From positions 2,087,359 to 2,151,358 of the forward strand of contig NW_006499751.1 in NCBI RefSeq assembly GCF_000471905.2: DNA of 64,000 nucleotides, given 5' to 3'. Positions 42,249 through 53,393 of this stretch are shown piece by piece. Origin of the DNA: Amborella trichopoda (lineage: Eukaryota > Streptophyta > Magnoliopsida > Amborellales > Amborellaceae). The notes beneath the pieces were generated by a model that worked only from the letters and a program-made list of their open reading frames with translations, had not been told where the DNA came from and did no database searches. A program made the position numbers and the translations under genes. Positions within the stretch are counted from its first letter, which is position 1. Each line of letters starts with the position of its first letter.

Positions 42249-43030
42249 GGATGGTTGAAGGACATTAGTGAACATGCTCAAGGAAGAAGAAAGGCACGGC
42301 AAAATTTTACCCCTAACTACTCTTCATTACAACATCCCAACCACATCCCTCAAGAAAATCCCTCTTCGTTTGAAAAAGATTCTTCACCTTCTGCACTAGT
42401 TTTGAGCCACCTTGGCTGGAAAATGGACCAGAAGTCATTTCTCAGATCGAGCAAGCTATGGGGGTAGAATTCCCATATCACCTATATGTCAGACCATCAG
42501 AAAATCCTACATATCCCCATTGCACTCTTGAAAGCTGAAGCAGCGCGACAACCGTCAGGAAACGTTTTTCAGAGTCCGTTTGCTATAAGTATAGAGGATG
42601 TTCCTCAGACCGTTATTCAGACAAAAGTTTTACTTTTCCCCAAACTCTCGAGAGAGAAGTTCGGTGAAGGGAAACTTCCTCCCCTTCAAGGCCAGGATCA
42701 TCTAAAAGACTTGAGGATCGAAGTCCGCAATCTTCAGAGTCAATTGAAGGTCATGCATACCACTTCAAAGCATCTCAAAGAGTTTGTTTCAGAGACTAAA
42801 ATCTGTGATGAGCTTGAAGTAAACATGCCACCAACAGAGGTCGAGGCCCCTCCTGATTGGACTCTCTATAGCAACTAGGCTCCCCAAATCATGAGGAAGT
42901 TGAACTATGAGCCTTTGGCCAATTAGACATTGAAAGGACAAAAAGCAATGATTCCCTACTTTGAAGCTATCCAAGCCACAACAGCCCACCATGAGTCCAA
43001 ACAAGGCCTAGGGTATTAGTCTCTTGGAAT
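42249..43030 (+). pseudogene. B post-protease region, no reverse transcriptase
   Basis: The open frame 42486-42878 (130 codons) has 'SPFAISIEDVPQTVIQTKVL', and 'LKDLRIEVRNLQSQLKVMHT', a possible short coiled coil, then 'PPDWTLYSN'. It is followed by closed frames ('IMRKLNYEPLA') to about 43030. None of the RT, RNase H or integrase blocks seen at 5787-8625 or 29775-33175 is present. The element is therefore a gag-protease-only, non-autonomous type or a deletion derivative. The role of this region is unknown. Confidence 0.55.
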
Positions 43031-43130
43031 AACGAAAGTATGGAGAGGCATTCAGAAGAATCACATGAAGCGCGGCAAAAGTAAACAGAGAATGAAATCA
43101 TGCAGTAAAGTCAGTCAAAAAGAGAAGCAC

Positions 43131-43136
43131 TTTATT
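43131..43136 (-). terminator. AATAAA polyadenylation-type signal of the antisense B unit
   Basis: On the reverse strand AATAAA lies in 'gactgatgaataaagtgctt', about 180 bases downstream of the last antisense coding block (43312) and about 100 bases from the end of the forward gag-protease unit. It suggests where the antisense transcript ends; not proven. Confidence 0.45.
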
Positions 43137-43311
43137 CATCAGTCAAAACTTTTACAAGTACTGAAAAAAGGGGGAATGACATGCTCAAAAACGATCAATC
43201 ATCTTATTGATCTCTGCGTTACGCACTTCAGAAGAAGTCTCAATGCCATAAACAAGTTCCTTCAGCTCCGCCATTGTTTGAGTCGCCTCTATCATCACCA
43301 CAGTTTCCGAC

Positions 43312-46300
43312 TCAATTGTGCCATCGAGTTCGAACAAATCTGCAACTAAAGAGGCCTCCATGGCCTTCCTCTAAGACATCTCCATCTCGAGGCCCGTGAA
43401 TTCTTCTTTCAATATTCACATTGCCTCTGACTTCAATCATTCTCTTGAAGCTTCCTTGTGCCTCTCTCTTGAGGTCCTGTTGGCACTTAGCTACCAAGAC
43501 TTTCTTCTCAATACAAGCATCTATCTTCTCACGACTGTGCAAGATCAGCTCTTCTAAGGAGGCTACCCTTTTGGCTTCTTCCTCATGATGAAGCACTCCT
43601 AATCACCAGCTCTCCAACTCACTTAGAGTTGCACCATATGGGAAAGCACCTCTGGCGCCGTCCCGACCGTAGTGGGCCCAGCAAACTCCCTCAGCCTGGC
43701 CAAACCTTCTCCTATCTCATTGAAAGGCAGCTCCCTCAAGCCCAGAAGGTCTGCTCTGAGCATGCCTTTAATCATGCTAGAAACACCACCAAAAATAGGC
43801 TGCGATGGTGCTACTGAGGCCACCACTGCAGAAGACACCTTGACCTCAAGGATCGGGCTTGTTGAAGTGATAGCCATCTGAGCTAATGGCTCCTCTGAAA
43901 CAAGGGCAAAGCCTAGAGGTTCTTGCACTTCAGGCTCATAGGAGGCCACGGCCTCAATCTGCATGAGCTCTTCGATGCCAACCTTGCTGTCTGGACCCTC
44001 TCTTATGGGGACATCTACTTCTGTCCCAACAGGCTGTAGAGGAACCTATTCCCCTTGCTCCTCACACTCTTGGGTTGTCACCTCAACATCATCAAGTTCA
44101 GGAATTTCCCCTTCTCTTTGGCCTTCACCAGTTGACTCATCCCTGGTAGTGGCTTCCTCCACTTGGTCCTCGCCTTCAACATCCAGAACCTCGGCAACAA
44201 AGAGCTCAGTCCTCTCATCTTCATGACTTGGGGCCTTGGGAGTGGAAACCTCTTTGTGCTCGGGCGCATTATCAATTTCAGGCTCTTCTCCTCGAGCCAT
44301 AGCCCCTGCCTCGGTCGGGGCACTAAACTCCTCATGCATGGAGGCCACATCGACATCTAAGCCCCTATCTGGAGCAGTTTCTTCAGGGCTTTCATCCTCC
44401 TCAGTCTCTGCCAGAGCTGCCTCAAACTCAGGAACTACCCCTGGACTCTAGGGTGTCTCGCTAAGATTCAGAGTCCCCTCCCGATCAGAAGTAATGCTGA
44501 TAGGCTCAGAGCTGTCAGAGTCTTCTGCCACGGTTTCTGAAGAAAAAGAAAACATTTTAGTAGAATCAGAAGATAGTTCAGAAAGCACAAAGGGTGATAC
44601 TAGAAGAATTCTTAAAAGATCAGAAGAGGAAGGGCTACCTCCTGATTCTGACACCACAAGAAACATGTCACTCGTCCGCCTCCGAATACGCCCACTATCT
44701 GAAAATGCTACATGGGTGTCCGCAACAGTCAGGCGCTTTCTTTTGAGAAGACCTTCTAGCCAATTTGTTATGGGGTCCACTCCCGATTAGGGCATTCAGG
44801 TTCTGTGGTGGACACCTCTCGTAACCAGGGACTTGTCGCCCCTCATCCCATTCGAAGATCGAGCTAAGATTGTCGAAGACACTCCTAGTCATTGTCTTCA
44901 TTGCAAGGAATTCTGGCGAGGCCTCGTCAGCTTCTATCTCGTGCAGAAGCCCCGAAGCCCACCAGTTGGAGGGATAATCGAAGGTGAACATCATGTAGGG
45001 AGTAGGTGCATCCGCCAGCATCCTTTGCCTGGTGTCCTGGTGCCAGCTACCATTCACTTCTTTCCAAGGGTGATCCTTCTCCCAATAGCCCTTACTGGTG
45101 ATTCTCCACCAGTTCACATATGCCTTGGTGATTCGAACTCTCCTACCGAAGTGAGGTAGCACATACTTGTTGGTCTCTATCATTTTAAGACACATAGACA
45201 AAGTGGTCCATCTATGCTCCGGCAGTCAACACTATCGGAAAGTTCCAAACTCTTCCGCCCTCCCCTTTTCCACCTTACTATGGTGCTTTTCGAAAAATAC
45301 TGAGAAGGGGCAGCCTTGGTCAAGCCCGTGTTGACGGGCGAACCAGTGGGGGAAATACCCTTCTTGCCGGGCACTGTGTGGACTCCGATAAGGTAAGACT
45401 CCCCCTCTGATGCTAAGCATAAACATGAGTTCCTTAATCATTTTTGGGGCACCGTCCAGTTCCTTCCCCAAGTCATCAATGAAAGCACGGTTAGTGAAGC
45501 TTCCGACAAGAAAAGGGACCCATCTCATGTGTAAATATTCATTTACAAATAGACCCCAACCTTCCCTTGGGGTATGGAAGATAGCCCTCTGGTTTGCAAT
45601 CCTCATCAAGAAGGGCCATAATTTATTTCGTGAGCACTGATGCTTAACATAGGTGTCAGGGAAATAAGCCCCTAACCTCCCGTACACATAATGCGCAAGG
45701 AACGGAGTTTTAAAGTCTCTAGGAAAAGCTTCTCCTCCTACGATGTCGTTCCCTACCTATTTTCCCTTATAGGCTTTTCCATGGGAGATGGCCCACAAGC
45801 CATGGTATATGTTGCACAGGACTGGTTGAGAAAGGGCATACTCACACCCTCTGGTCATGTCGCAGGACACATATAATACCCATGGACGAATGTCGTCCGC
45901 CCAATCAGGAAGAACAAATTTAAACAAGAACAGGACCAAGTAGGTGGCCAATAAAACATGGTCATCACAAGTCTCGAGTTCATATGCGGGAGGCATCTCT
46001 TTTACAACTTCCTTCCCTTACCCCTTCGGCGTACCCTGACCGCCCACAAGATAATCCCCATACAAGAACTTCACCCATTCTGTAAAGGTGACTTTGCCAT
46101 TGGTAGAGTGGCTAACAATGGACTGGTAGGCCTCAAAGTTCTTTGGAAGACTTGCCAACGACTCTTCATCTCCCAAGTTAACACTACTGAAGATGACTGA
46201 GTTTTAGGGCACAAATTCGTCATACAAGGCCCCGAGCATCGGGACACCTCCAATAAAGTGAAGATCCAGTAAGGAAAATATTGCTCACATGGCTCCATGT

Positions 46301-46803
46301 CTCTAGCAATACCTTTACTGTATTAGAGCAACAATCATAGTAGCTACCCGAACACTGGACTGCTGCTAATAGTGAACCACGCTCAAGAACGCTTCCATAC
46401 GAAACCAATACCTTGACAGTCCAGGAAGAGTATCCCTTCAAATATTGGTGCTCTCCCTGAATCCGGAGGCCTTTTGCTGACCACCTAAGTAATCCCTTCT
46501 TCTGGACCATTCACTTCCCCAACGTGGGCAAGTTCTCTCCGGAAGCTATGTTCTAATGCATACAATGAAGAAGTGTCATCCCTTCTTCAATACAGATATT
46601 GCCATCATTGCCCTCTCGCACTTCAAAGCATACGGGGTCATAAATGAATGTAACACTAAGGGGTCATTCTGGTTCACACACTGGCTGCGTCAACCAAATG
46701 GGTTTGCCCCTTGATAAAACTTCACCTGTAAAATCATGGGCGCCAATTTCCCCTTCCCTTGGGAGCCTCTTCACATAGGGGATGTGGTAAGAAGAACCAA
46801 CCA
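43312..46803 (-). pseudogene. antisense ORF resembling the plant mobile domain (PMD, aminotransferase-like)
   Basis: Reverse-strand protein, read over several frames from ATG near 46803 (MVGSSYHIPYVKRLPREGEI). Blocks in order: 'EGMTLLHCMH' (about 46575), 'EWVKFLYGDYLVGGQG' (about 46090-46040), 'ATYLVLFLFKFVLPDWADDI', 'CEYALSQPVLCNIYHGLWAI' (45996-45757), 'LWPFLMRIANQRAIFHTPRE', 'YFPHWFARQHGLDQGCPFSV' (45687-45232), 'FGRRVRITKAYVNWWRI' (45201-44695), an acidic Glu-rich stretch (44348-44046), and a C-terminal coiled-coil-like frame (43596-43312). The FVLP/ALSQPVL/IYHGL and FARQHGLDQ blocks match PMD proteins known from transposons and from MAIN/MAIL host genes. Frameshifts near 45215, 45700 and 46200 break it. 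It lies antisense to gag-protease, at the place of antisense ORFs in Tat elements. Confidence 0.68.
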
Positions 46804-46859
46804 TTACAAAGGACTTAGTGGTTCACCCCTAAAAAGTTGCTAAGGCACTGGAACAGCGT

Positions 46860-47205
46860 CAGTTGAGTATGTCCAACACTCAGCACCGGTTGAACCTCTC
46901 AAACGCTTAGTGCCAGGTGAGCTCCATAATGCCCAGTGTCGGTTCCGTGTTAACAGTTAGCGTGGGGTGAGTTTGTCAAACACTTAGCGCCAAGTGAGCT
47001 CCTAAATGTCTAGTGCCAGTTATGTGTTAACAACTAACGCCGAGTGAGTTTGTCGAACACTCAAGGCCAGTCGAGCTTCTCAATGCTCAGCGCCGGTTGA
47101 GCGCCAACAACTAGCACCGATTGAGTCTTGCAACACTCAGAGCCGGTTCAGATTTCCAACACTCCAGCACTGGTTGAATTTTTTCAAAGGCCAGTGCCGG
47201 TTGAG
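46860..47205. repeat. about 30-35 base tandem repeat upstream of the PMD-like ORF
   Basis: Ten to eleven degenerate units of 'aacactcagcgccggttgag' followed by 'ctt/ttgtc..' in forward reading. The unit is not related to the TTTAAGGTC repeats. It is just 5' of the antisense ORF start, so it would lie in that gene's promoter or 5' UTR. Confidence 0.8.
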
Positions 47206-48145
47206 AGAAAATCCCTCACATGTGCCATGAATCCTAGTCGTGACAACTCCAATTCAGTAGTGCCGACTGACAACTGTCGCCACGTCCTTCGACACCGCTC
47301 ACGTTTTTTGTTAGAAAGTGGAATTTTGGAGCAAGAATTTATGGTCACTTTATTGGCTTCCTGTGTAAAATCCGACGTTCATCATGTACAGGGTTCGGAC
47401 CAGAGATAGCCCTATACCTTATGCATACGATGGAACTGGTCTCACATTAATTCGATGTACAACTACCTTGATTTGACAGCTTGGGTGACGCGTGTCATTG
47501 ATGATTTTCCCGTAACTTTCTTCACGGATCAAAAAATTCTCTCTAGATTTTCTCCCCCCTCGGGTGTTGTCATGGGACATGTTAAATATCAAAATGCTCA
47601 ACTTGACGAGACGAACACGCTCATAAAATTTGAGCACGATCCGACTCCAGATGAGTGAGATATGGCACCCGAAATTCACTGCTCGAAACTGTAAAAACAT
47701 TCACCTTTAATGGTGATTTGGTGCAGGGAGGGCGCATGGAAATAGTGTGCAGCCTACACCTTTTCAGTATTTTACTCATAACTTAGTCCTAGAGCTCCCG
47801 ATTAAACCAAAACTTGACCCATAGGGGTTTTCGACCGTGTCGAATCCAATGGTAATAGTCCCACATCAATTTCACGCACCAAAAATATTGTTCTAGTTAC
47901 AAGCCCGTTTCATGGTGCTAGATGCAAATTTTTTTGAAATTGTTCATTTGTCTACACTGCCGTAGACAAGTTGGATTGTGACGAAACTTGGCAACTGGCC
48001 TTTGGAAGTGCTTAAAATCATTCAGACTCGTTTTAAGGAAATTTTGAGACTATCGAGAATTCCACTGTATGTCAAGGCTTTATTGATTGACTTCTCTTTT
48101 TTATTTCGCATCAGGGACCAAGGTGCTAAAAAATGTCTTCAAACA
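47206..48145 (-). mobile_element. family B LTR fragment, U3 start only, reverse
   Basis: Reverse strand starts TGTTTGAAGACATTTTTT at 48145. It follows the B U3 ('gaccaaggtg' and 'tattgattgacttc' in forward reading near 48085-48120) down to about 47320. The segment 47206-47320 has no clear match and includes a homology end. There is no TATA box, R or U5. Flanking bases (ACCCA at 48146-48150) do not match those at 35882-35886, so the segment 35887-48145 is not a simple insertion with TSD. Confidence 0.72.
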
Positions 48146-48489
48146 ACCCAGACATGACCGACACCACTAATGTCGCACAGACGACACCACCAGTGCCACT
48201 CAGGCGACCCGACCAGTGTCACCCAAAACGTTTTTGTCCAAAATAACCCCATTTAATTTTGGGATCTTTTGAGGATCGATCTTAGTTCTTTAATGAGTTT
48301 TTTATGACCGTTTTCAAATGATTTAAATAATTTAAAAAAAAAATCAAAAAGAAAATGCTCCTTGGTGGCATGAGCTTAAGCTACCAACAAATTTTCTATA
48401 AAATAAAATAAAATATAAAATAAAAAATGCTCCTCAGTGGCACAAGCCTCAACTACCAACCAAAGTCCAATATAATTCAACATCAAACT

Positions 48490-48890
48490 CATGAGACATA
48501 AAAGAGCAGAGACAAGTACCGTCTAGCCTCGTATGTCATGAAAGGTCGGGTGTATCCAGTTCAACATCGAACTCGTGCGACTTAAAAGAGTCGAGGCTGA
48601 AAACGTCTAGCCTCGTATGACGTAAAAGGTCGGGTTTATTCTGTCTAGCCCTGTATGACGTGAAAGGTCGAGTGTATCCTGTTCAATGTCAAACTCATGC
48701 GATGTAAAAGAGTCGAGGTAAGTACCATCTAAGCCCGTATGACGTGAAAGGTTCGGTGTATTTCGTCTATCCTTGTATGACGTAAAAGAGTCGGGTGTAT
48801 TCCGTCTATCCCAATATGACGTAAAAAGGTCGGGTGTACTCCGTCTATCCCCGTATTATGTAAAAGGGTCGAGTGTATGGTCCATTGTTT
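48490..48890 (+). repeat. composite tandem repeat (CAAACTCGTGCGACGTAAAAGAG / CCGTATGACGTGAAAGGTCG types)
   Basis: Five to six units with the half-unit 'actcgtgcgacttaaaagagtc' and the related half-unit 'cccgtatgacgtgaaaggtcg'. It is the shorter version of the array at 62740-63560. Confidence 0.85.
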
Positions 48891-50085
48891 CATGACACTA
48901 AACTGCTTAGAGGGCTCTGTGGTTGCAGGAGTTAAAAATGCTAACAAACCTTGTTTTTCGAAATATCTTCCTCTTTTCAAAATTTTCACTATATGTCTTG
49001 TGTTTTCAAAAAATTTAATTTCTTTGTTAAAATCGTAACTTGTCCCTGCTCCGGGTTCTATTTCAAATATCCTTCTATCTTCAAAAAATTCTATAACGAC
49101 TGTAAACCCTTGGACACTCGAATATGATGATTATCGCATTGCTGCGATTATCATGTTGTTACCTCATCTCTCTCTTCAGAATCGACTAAACAAGTCTCTT
49201 CCCATAGAAAGCCTTTTCCTAAAAACAGCCGTAGGAAACCCTAAGGAAATCAAAGAAGATGCCAGGGTTAAAATTTCAAACTGCAAAACCCCTGAAGTTA
49301 AGTTGCATGGTAAGAAAATCCAACTTGAGTTTGAAGCTTGTGTAACTCACCGACATCTCATGCCGAAAATCCTAGGAGGAAAAATGCCCTAAGTGGGTGA
49401 GCTCGGTGAGCCCAATGACTTGGAGGGATTAGTTGATGTGCCCTCTAACCATGTAACATCAGGAAGAATTTAAATTGTTTGCATTATCTTTGACATTCAC
49501 CTACCCCTCGAAGGACAGGCAACGCCAAAATGTCTACTTCTTTGCCACTCACTTGTCCCTCGAAGGACAAGGAGTGCCAAAGAGGGGCAACTTTGGACAC
49601 CCCATTTTAAATATGGAAAATTCTGTCATTTTTCCGAACCCTTAGGACCACACAGATCTAGTAAACTCAAATCCATAGTTCACACAGCCTACCCAGTGAC
49701 CCAAAGCCAAGCTGCCTACCCGGAATCCTGGAGAAACCGTGTTTTGACCCAGAATCCTGCAAACGCCCTATTTTACTAAAATCAACATTAAAAATAGTAA
49801 ACAAATTCTTTATGAACCAAATTTTCTTTAAGAGCTTCACAAGAGGCTGAGGAACACACCTGAAAATAAGAAAAATTCAATTTGGACAACATTTAATTTG
49901 GACGACACTAACAATGTCACCTAGCCTAGACTGCATGACACGAGTGTTATCGCCCAGGCTTAGGCAACACTCAGTTTTGCCCGGGTGACATCACTAGTGT
50001 CGTGCAGCCCCTTTTGTCCCAAGTTGGAAAATTTCCTTTCGGTGTGGATTTCTTGACTATTTTGACATTTTTGACCAAATTTGTT

Positions 50086-50110
50086 TGGGCGACACCACCA
50101 GTGTCGCCCA
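50086..50110. repeat. perfect 10-bp stem-loop TGGGCGACAC / GTGTCGCCCA
   Basis: A 10-bp perfect inverted repeat with loop CACCA. Degenerate relatives of the same palindrome are at 48166-48230 (three) and 49900-49995 (three), all in 'gcgacac.acca.tgtcgcc' form. Confidence 0.8.
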
Positions 50111-53100
50111 GCTCTGTACCCCCAAAAACAAAATTTTTGGTTAGGGATCAGTTTGTTATGGAAATTTATCACTTCCAAAAGATCCTTGACCCTTATAAAA
50201 TATATTTTTCATGGACATCTCCTAAAAAGAATATTGAAACCCTAGAACAGACTTCTAGCTGAGAAAACCCTAACCCTAACCTTAAGCCTGAAAATCCTAG
50301 ACCTAGGGCACAACAACCCTAGTTATATAACCATCTCTAGGGTACAACCACCCTTTCAACCACAGATCTACTGGACAGCATTTGAATCAGAGAGGCAAAG
50401 AGGACGCCGGTTAAGATACGAGCGAGCCCTCGATGGTTCCAGAGTCTCGGGCCATCTGGCCCGGTTTGGTATAGTTTCTTCCATTTTCTTTCTTCTTCTC
50501 CTTTCACTATTTTCATTTCATTTTAATCTTGTTTTAATTAGTTTACTTTAAAATCTTGGTTTTAGTGTCTTGGATCCTGCTGACTCTGCCACATATCTGA
50601 GAGCAGATATGCTCGTTTTCGGGAAGAACTGGCCTCAGATATGAATTTGATTTCTCACACTTTCCCTACCACATCCTTTTCATCAGTTTAAGGTTTCAAG
50701 AGCCAAGAGATCTTCGTCTGAAGATCTATTTGATTTTGTATCGTAAACACTTATATGTGGCTTGCCGGCTTGCATAGGGGCGTGAATATGACTTAGCTCA
50801 ACCGGTATTGTGCAGCATATACCACGACTTAAGAGCAATATCACGTGATAAAGCTGCTATGAAGAATAACAAGGGTGAATGTTTTGAATGGTAGGTACTT
50901 CCAGGTCGCTTTACGATAGGCTTTCCCATTCATTATGTATTCGGTTAGCTTTCTGTAACATTTCCCGAAGCCTACGAGATTAATGACGGTCTTTCGAGGA
51001 CTGATTGCCCTTAGCTGTTAAGAATTACGGGCATGAGGGCCATTTTTAGGGGGCCAGGTGAAGCACCCTAGTTTTTTGCTAGTTCTTCTTTCTCTTCTCA
51101 GAGTGGTCCATTCTCAGTTGGGGGTCTCACCGACCTTGTATATATCGATTCTTTTGGAGAGATTTTGATGGCCGTGTTACTAAGACCAAAGAAATAATAT
51201 AAGTGTCAGGGGGTGCATTTTACCATTTCGAGGGGTTGGGGAAATGAAACTAGAGGGGTTTTTCCTCACAGGTTTGCTCGCTAACATGTTGTAGACCAGG
51301 GGTGCTCCTTCACGGTGCTCTTTGGGAATGAATATGGGAACAAAGGTGCCCAGCAAGACCGTGATCTTCAAAGAAGCCAGGAAGCTTGGACAGATGAGAA
51401 AATGAGGATGGCCAGGGAGAATGGCGTTTGGGCTTGAGCAACTACGTCGTTCCTCATTATGGCTACGTAGGCCATGCTATTGAAGGCTATTAGCGGTGGT
51501 ACAATGTCACCAACCACTCCTATTGGAAGGCAAAGAACTCATGTAAGGCCATCAATGGTACCAAGCGTGACCCCGATACGAGTAGTAATTCATGCCTCTA
51601 GCTTTCACAAAGATCTATCAACTGGATTACCCTCTAAGCTGGAAGAGAATTCACATACCTTGTTCCATAGATGTGGATCTTGCTGGTATCCAATATCTCT
51701 CTCTTGTAGGTGAGAAAAGGTCACTTTTTATGACCAATGATCTATCTTTGAGTGGACAAAGGGCCATGGTATTTTAGGTCATGAGGGTCTTCCTATGACC
51801 TAAATGCACTGATAGGGAGTGACCTCATTCTGCTCCCCCTACAAGACCCCATCATTGAAAGAAGCTTACTGAGGTTGTTTCAATGTTAGTAGCTGAAGAG
51901 ATCCCAAAGTAGGGTGTTTGAAGACATTTTTCAACACCTTGGGTCCTCGCGTGGAATAAAAGAGAAGCCGGTCAATAAAGCCTTGACTTACAGTGAATTA
52001 TTCGATAGTCTCATAATTTCCCCAGATCAGGTGAGGATCTTCTTAAGGACCCCAAAAGGCCACTTGTGAAATTTCATTGCAATCTAAGGTGTCTAAGGCA
52101 GTGAAGACAAAGAAAAAAAATCAGCCTTTAGCACCCTGAAATGTCCCTGCAACTGGAACCCCATTTTCAGAGCATCAAATGGCTGTGGGACCACCACCAT
52201 TGGATTTGGCATGTCAAAAATCCTCAGGGGTCAAGTTTTATCTTAAACGGACACTCCGGGATGAACTTATGAGTGAAAGAATGAAGAGGGGTAGGCCGCA
52301 CCCTATTCCCATGCGCCCTCCCTGCACCAGTCTCTATTAAAGGGGACTAGTTTTTACAGTCACCACTAGTAACTTTCGAGACTCATATCTCCCTCGTTAC
52401 GAGTCAGGTCATGCTCAAATTTTTTGAGAACAAGAGTTGCAGAAAATTGACAATAACGCATCTCACTCGAGTGGCCATATCATGGTGCTCGTACACCTGA
52501 TCGATGTGAAACAAGTTGCATTGCTTGCATAAGGTTGAAGTCTACCACTGGTCTAAACCCCTTATGTGATGAAAATTTATATTTTTCGTACGATGACGTT
52601 AATGTTGCTGTAGAATTCTGACCGTCGAAATCCAAATTTTGACGAAAAACCCAAAATTATAAACTCTTCGTTCGGGCACCAAATCATGTTGCATCTGTTA
52701 CAACACGATCGTGACAACATGCTCAGTGAAATTTAGCGAAGAAACTAAGGAAATACATCAAGAAACGAGCATACTATCGATAAAAAATTTTCAAGTTTCA
52801 TACAAATTTCAAGTTGCGTGATCATGGCTTAAACACGTGATTCAGAGCTCGAAGTTAGTATCAAATTGATCATCATTCCGAGCCCAATAAGATAGTAATC
52901 ATATTTTGGCCATGTGGGTGCCAGAGCAACCCCGAATCATCCTAAGAAATTTGAACACGTTCCATGGTTGCAGTAAGGACTATTTTGGAATTTTGAGTAT
53001 TGTTGGGCAGGGGCAAAACCATAATTTTGTACCCATTTTTAGATTTTATTTTAATTCAAGTAAATTATATTTTTTAGCAATTAGGGTATGTTTTGAGCAT

Positions 53101-53124
53101 CCACCGATGTTTTGGGCCCAACTC

Positions 53125-53132
53125 TATAAATA
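53125..53132 (+). promoter_or_regulatory. TATA box of the forward B LTR
   Basis: TATAAATA after 'gggcccaactc', at the U3/R boundary by comparison with the other LTRs. Confidence 0.65.
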
Positions 53133-53393
53133 CATGTTATGTCTCATTATAAAGGACCTTCAATTGGATTAATAAAAATTAGAGTTATGCATTGAGGCTG
53201 AGGGCCATGTCTAAGAGAGAGAGAAAAGAGAGAGAAGAATAGGTCCTGTACCTTTAATTCAAGGTAATTCTCTCTCCTCTCTTGTCTCTCCTCTTATTCT
53301 CTTTCGTTCTCTCTTCTTTCTTCCTCTCTCTTCTCTTCTTCTTTCTTTCTCTTCATTCTTCCTTCTCTCTTCTTCTCTCGCTTCTTCTCTGTT

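Larger units (their letters stand above)
48146..51914 (+). other. tail region ahead of a forward B LTR, no gene
   Basis: A 3.8-kb stretch without credible coding sequence. It holds short palindromes (48160-48235; 49900-50110), a duplicated AT-rich phrase 'aaaatgctcct.rgtggca' (48353 and 48427), tandem repeats (48490-48890), and a block 48880-49270 that recurs at 63600-64000. Further on are 'ccctcgaaggacaggcaacg' style direct repeats (49505 and 49555), and a stretch 50380-51914 with no match elsewhere in the window. The order matches 62000-64000, so both are tails of one element family. The ORFs at 51180-51371 and 51474-51777 have no recognised domain. Confidence 0.6.

Noticed and set aside
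44494-44790. 98-codon forward ORF, Ser/Glu-rich
   Set aside because: It overlaps the reverse PMD-like reading and shows no independent conservation; kept as a shadow.
35887-48145. A large DNA-transposon-like unit with TGTTTGAA inverted termini
   Set aside because: The termini are LTR starts in opposite orientation, and flanking bases (AAGTG and ACCCA) do not match. It is better explained as two truncated LTRs.
50264-50283. Interstitial telomere sequence (AAACCCTAACCCTAACC)
   Set aside because: Only about two and a half units, and not the usual plant TTTAGGG period throughout. A chance or telo-box-like match.
51474-51777. Two overlapping forward ORFs of 79 and 61 codons, possible host gene exon
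   Set aside because: No domain and no splice or start context is convincing. They lie in the tail before a B LTR.
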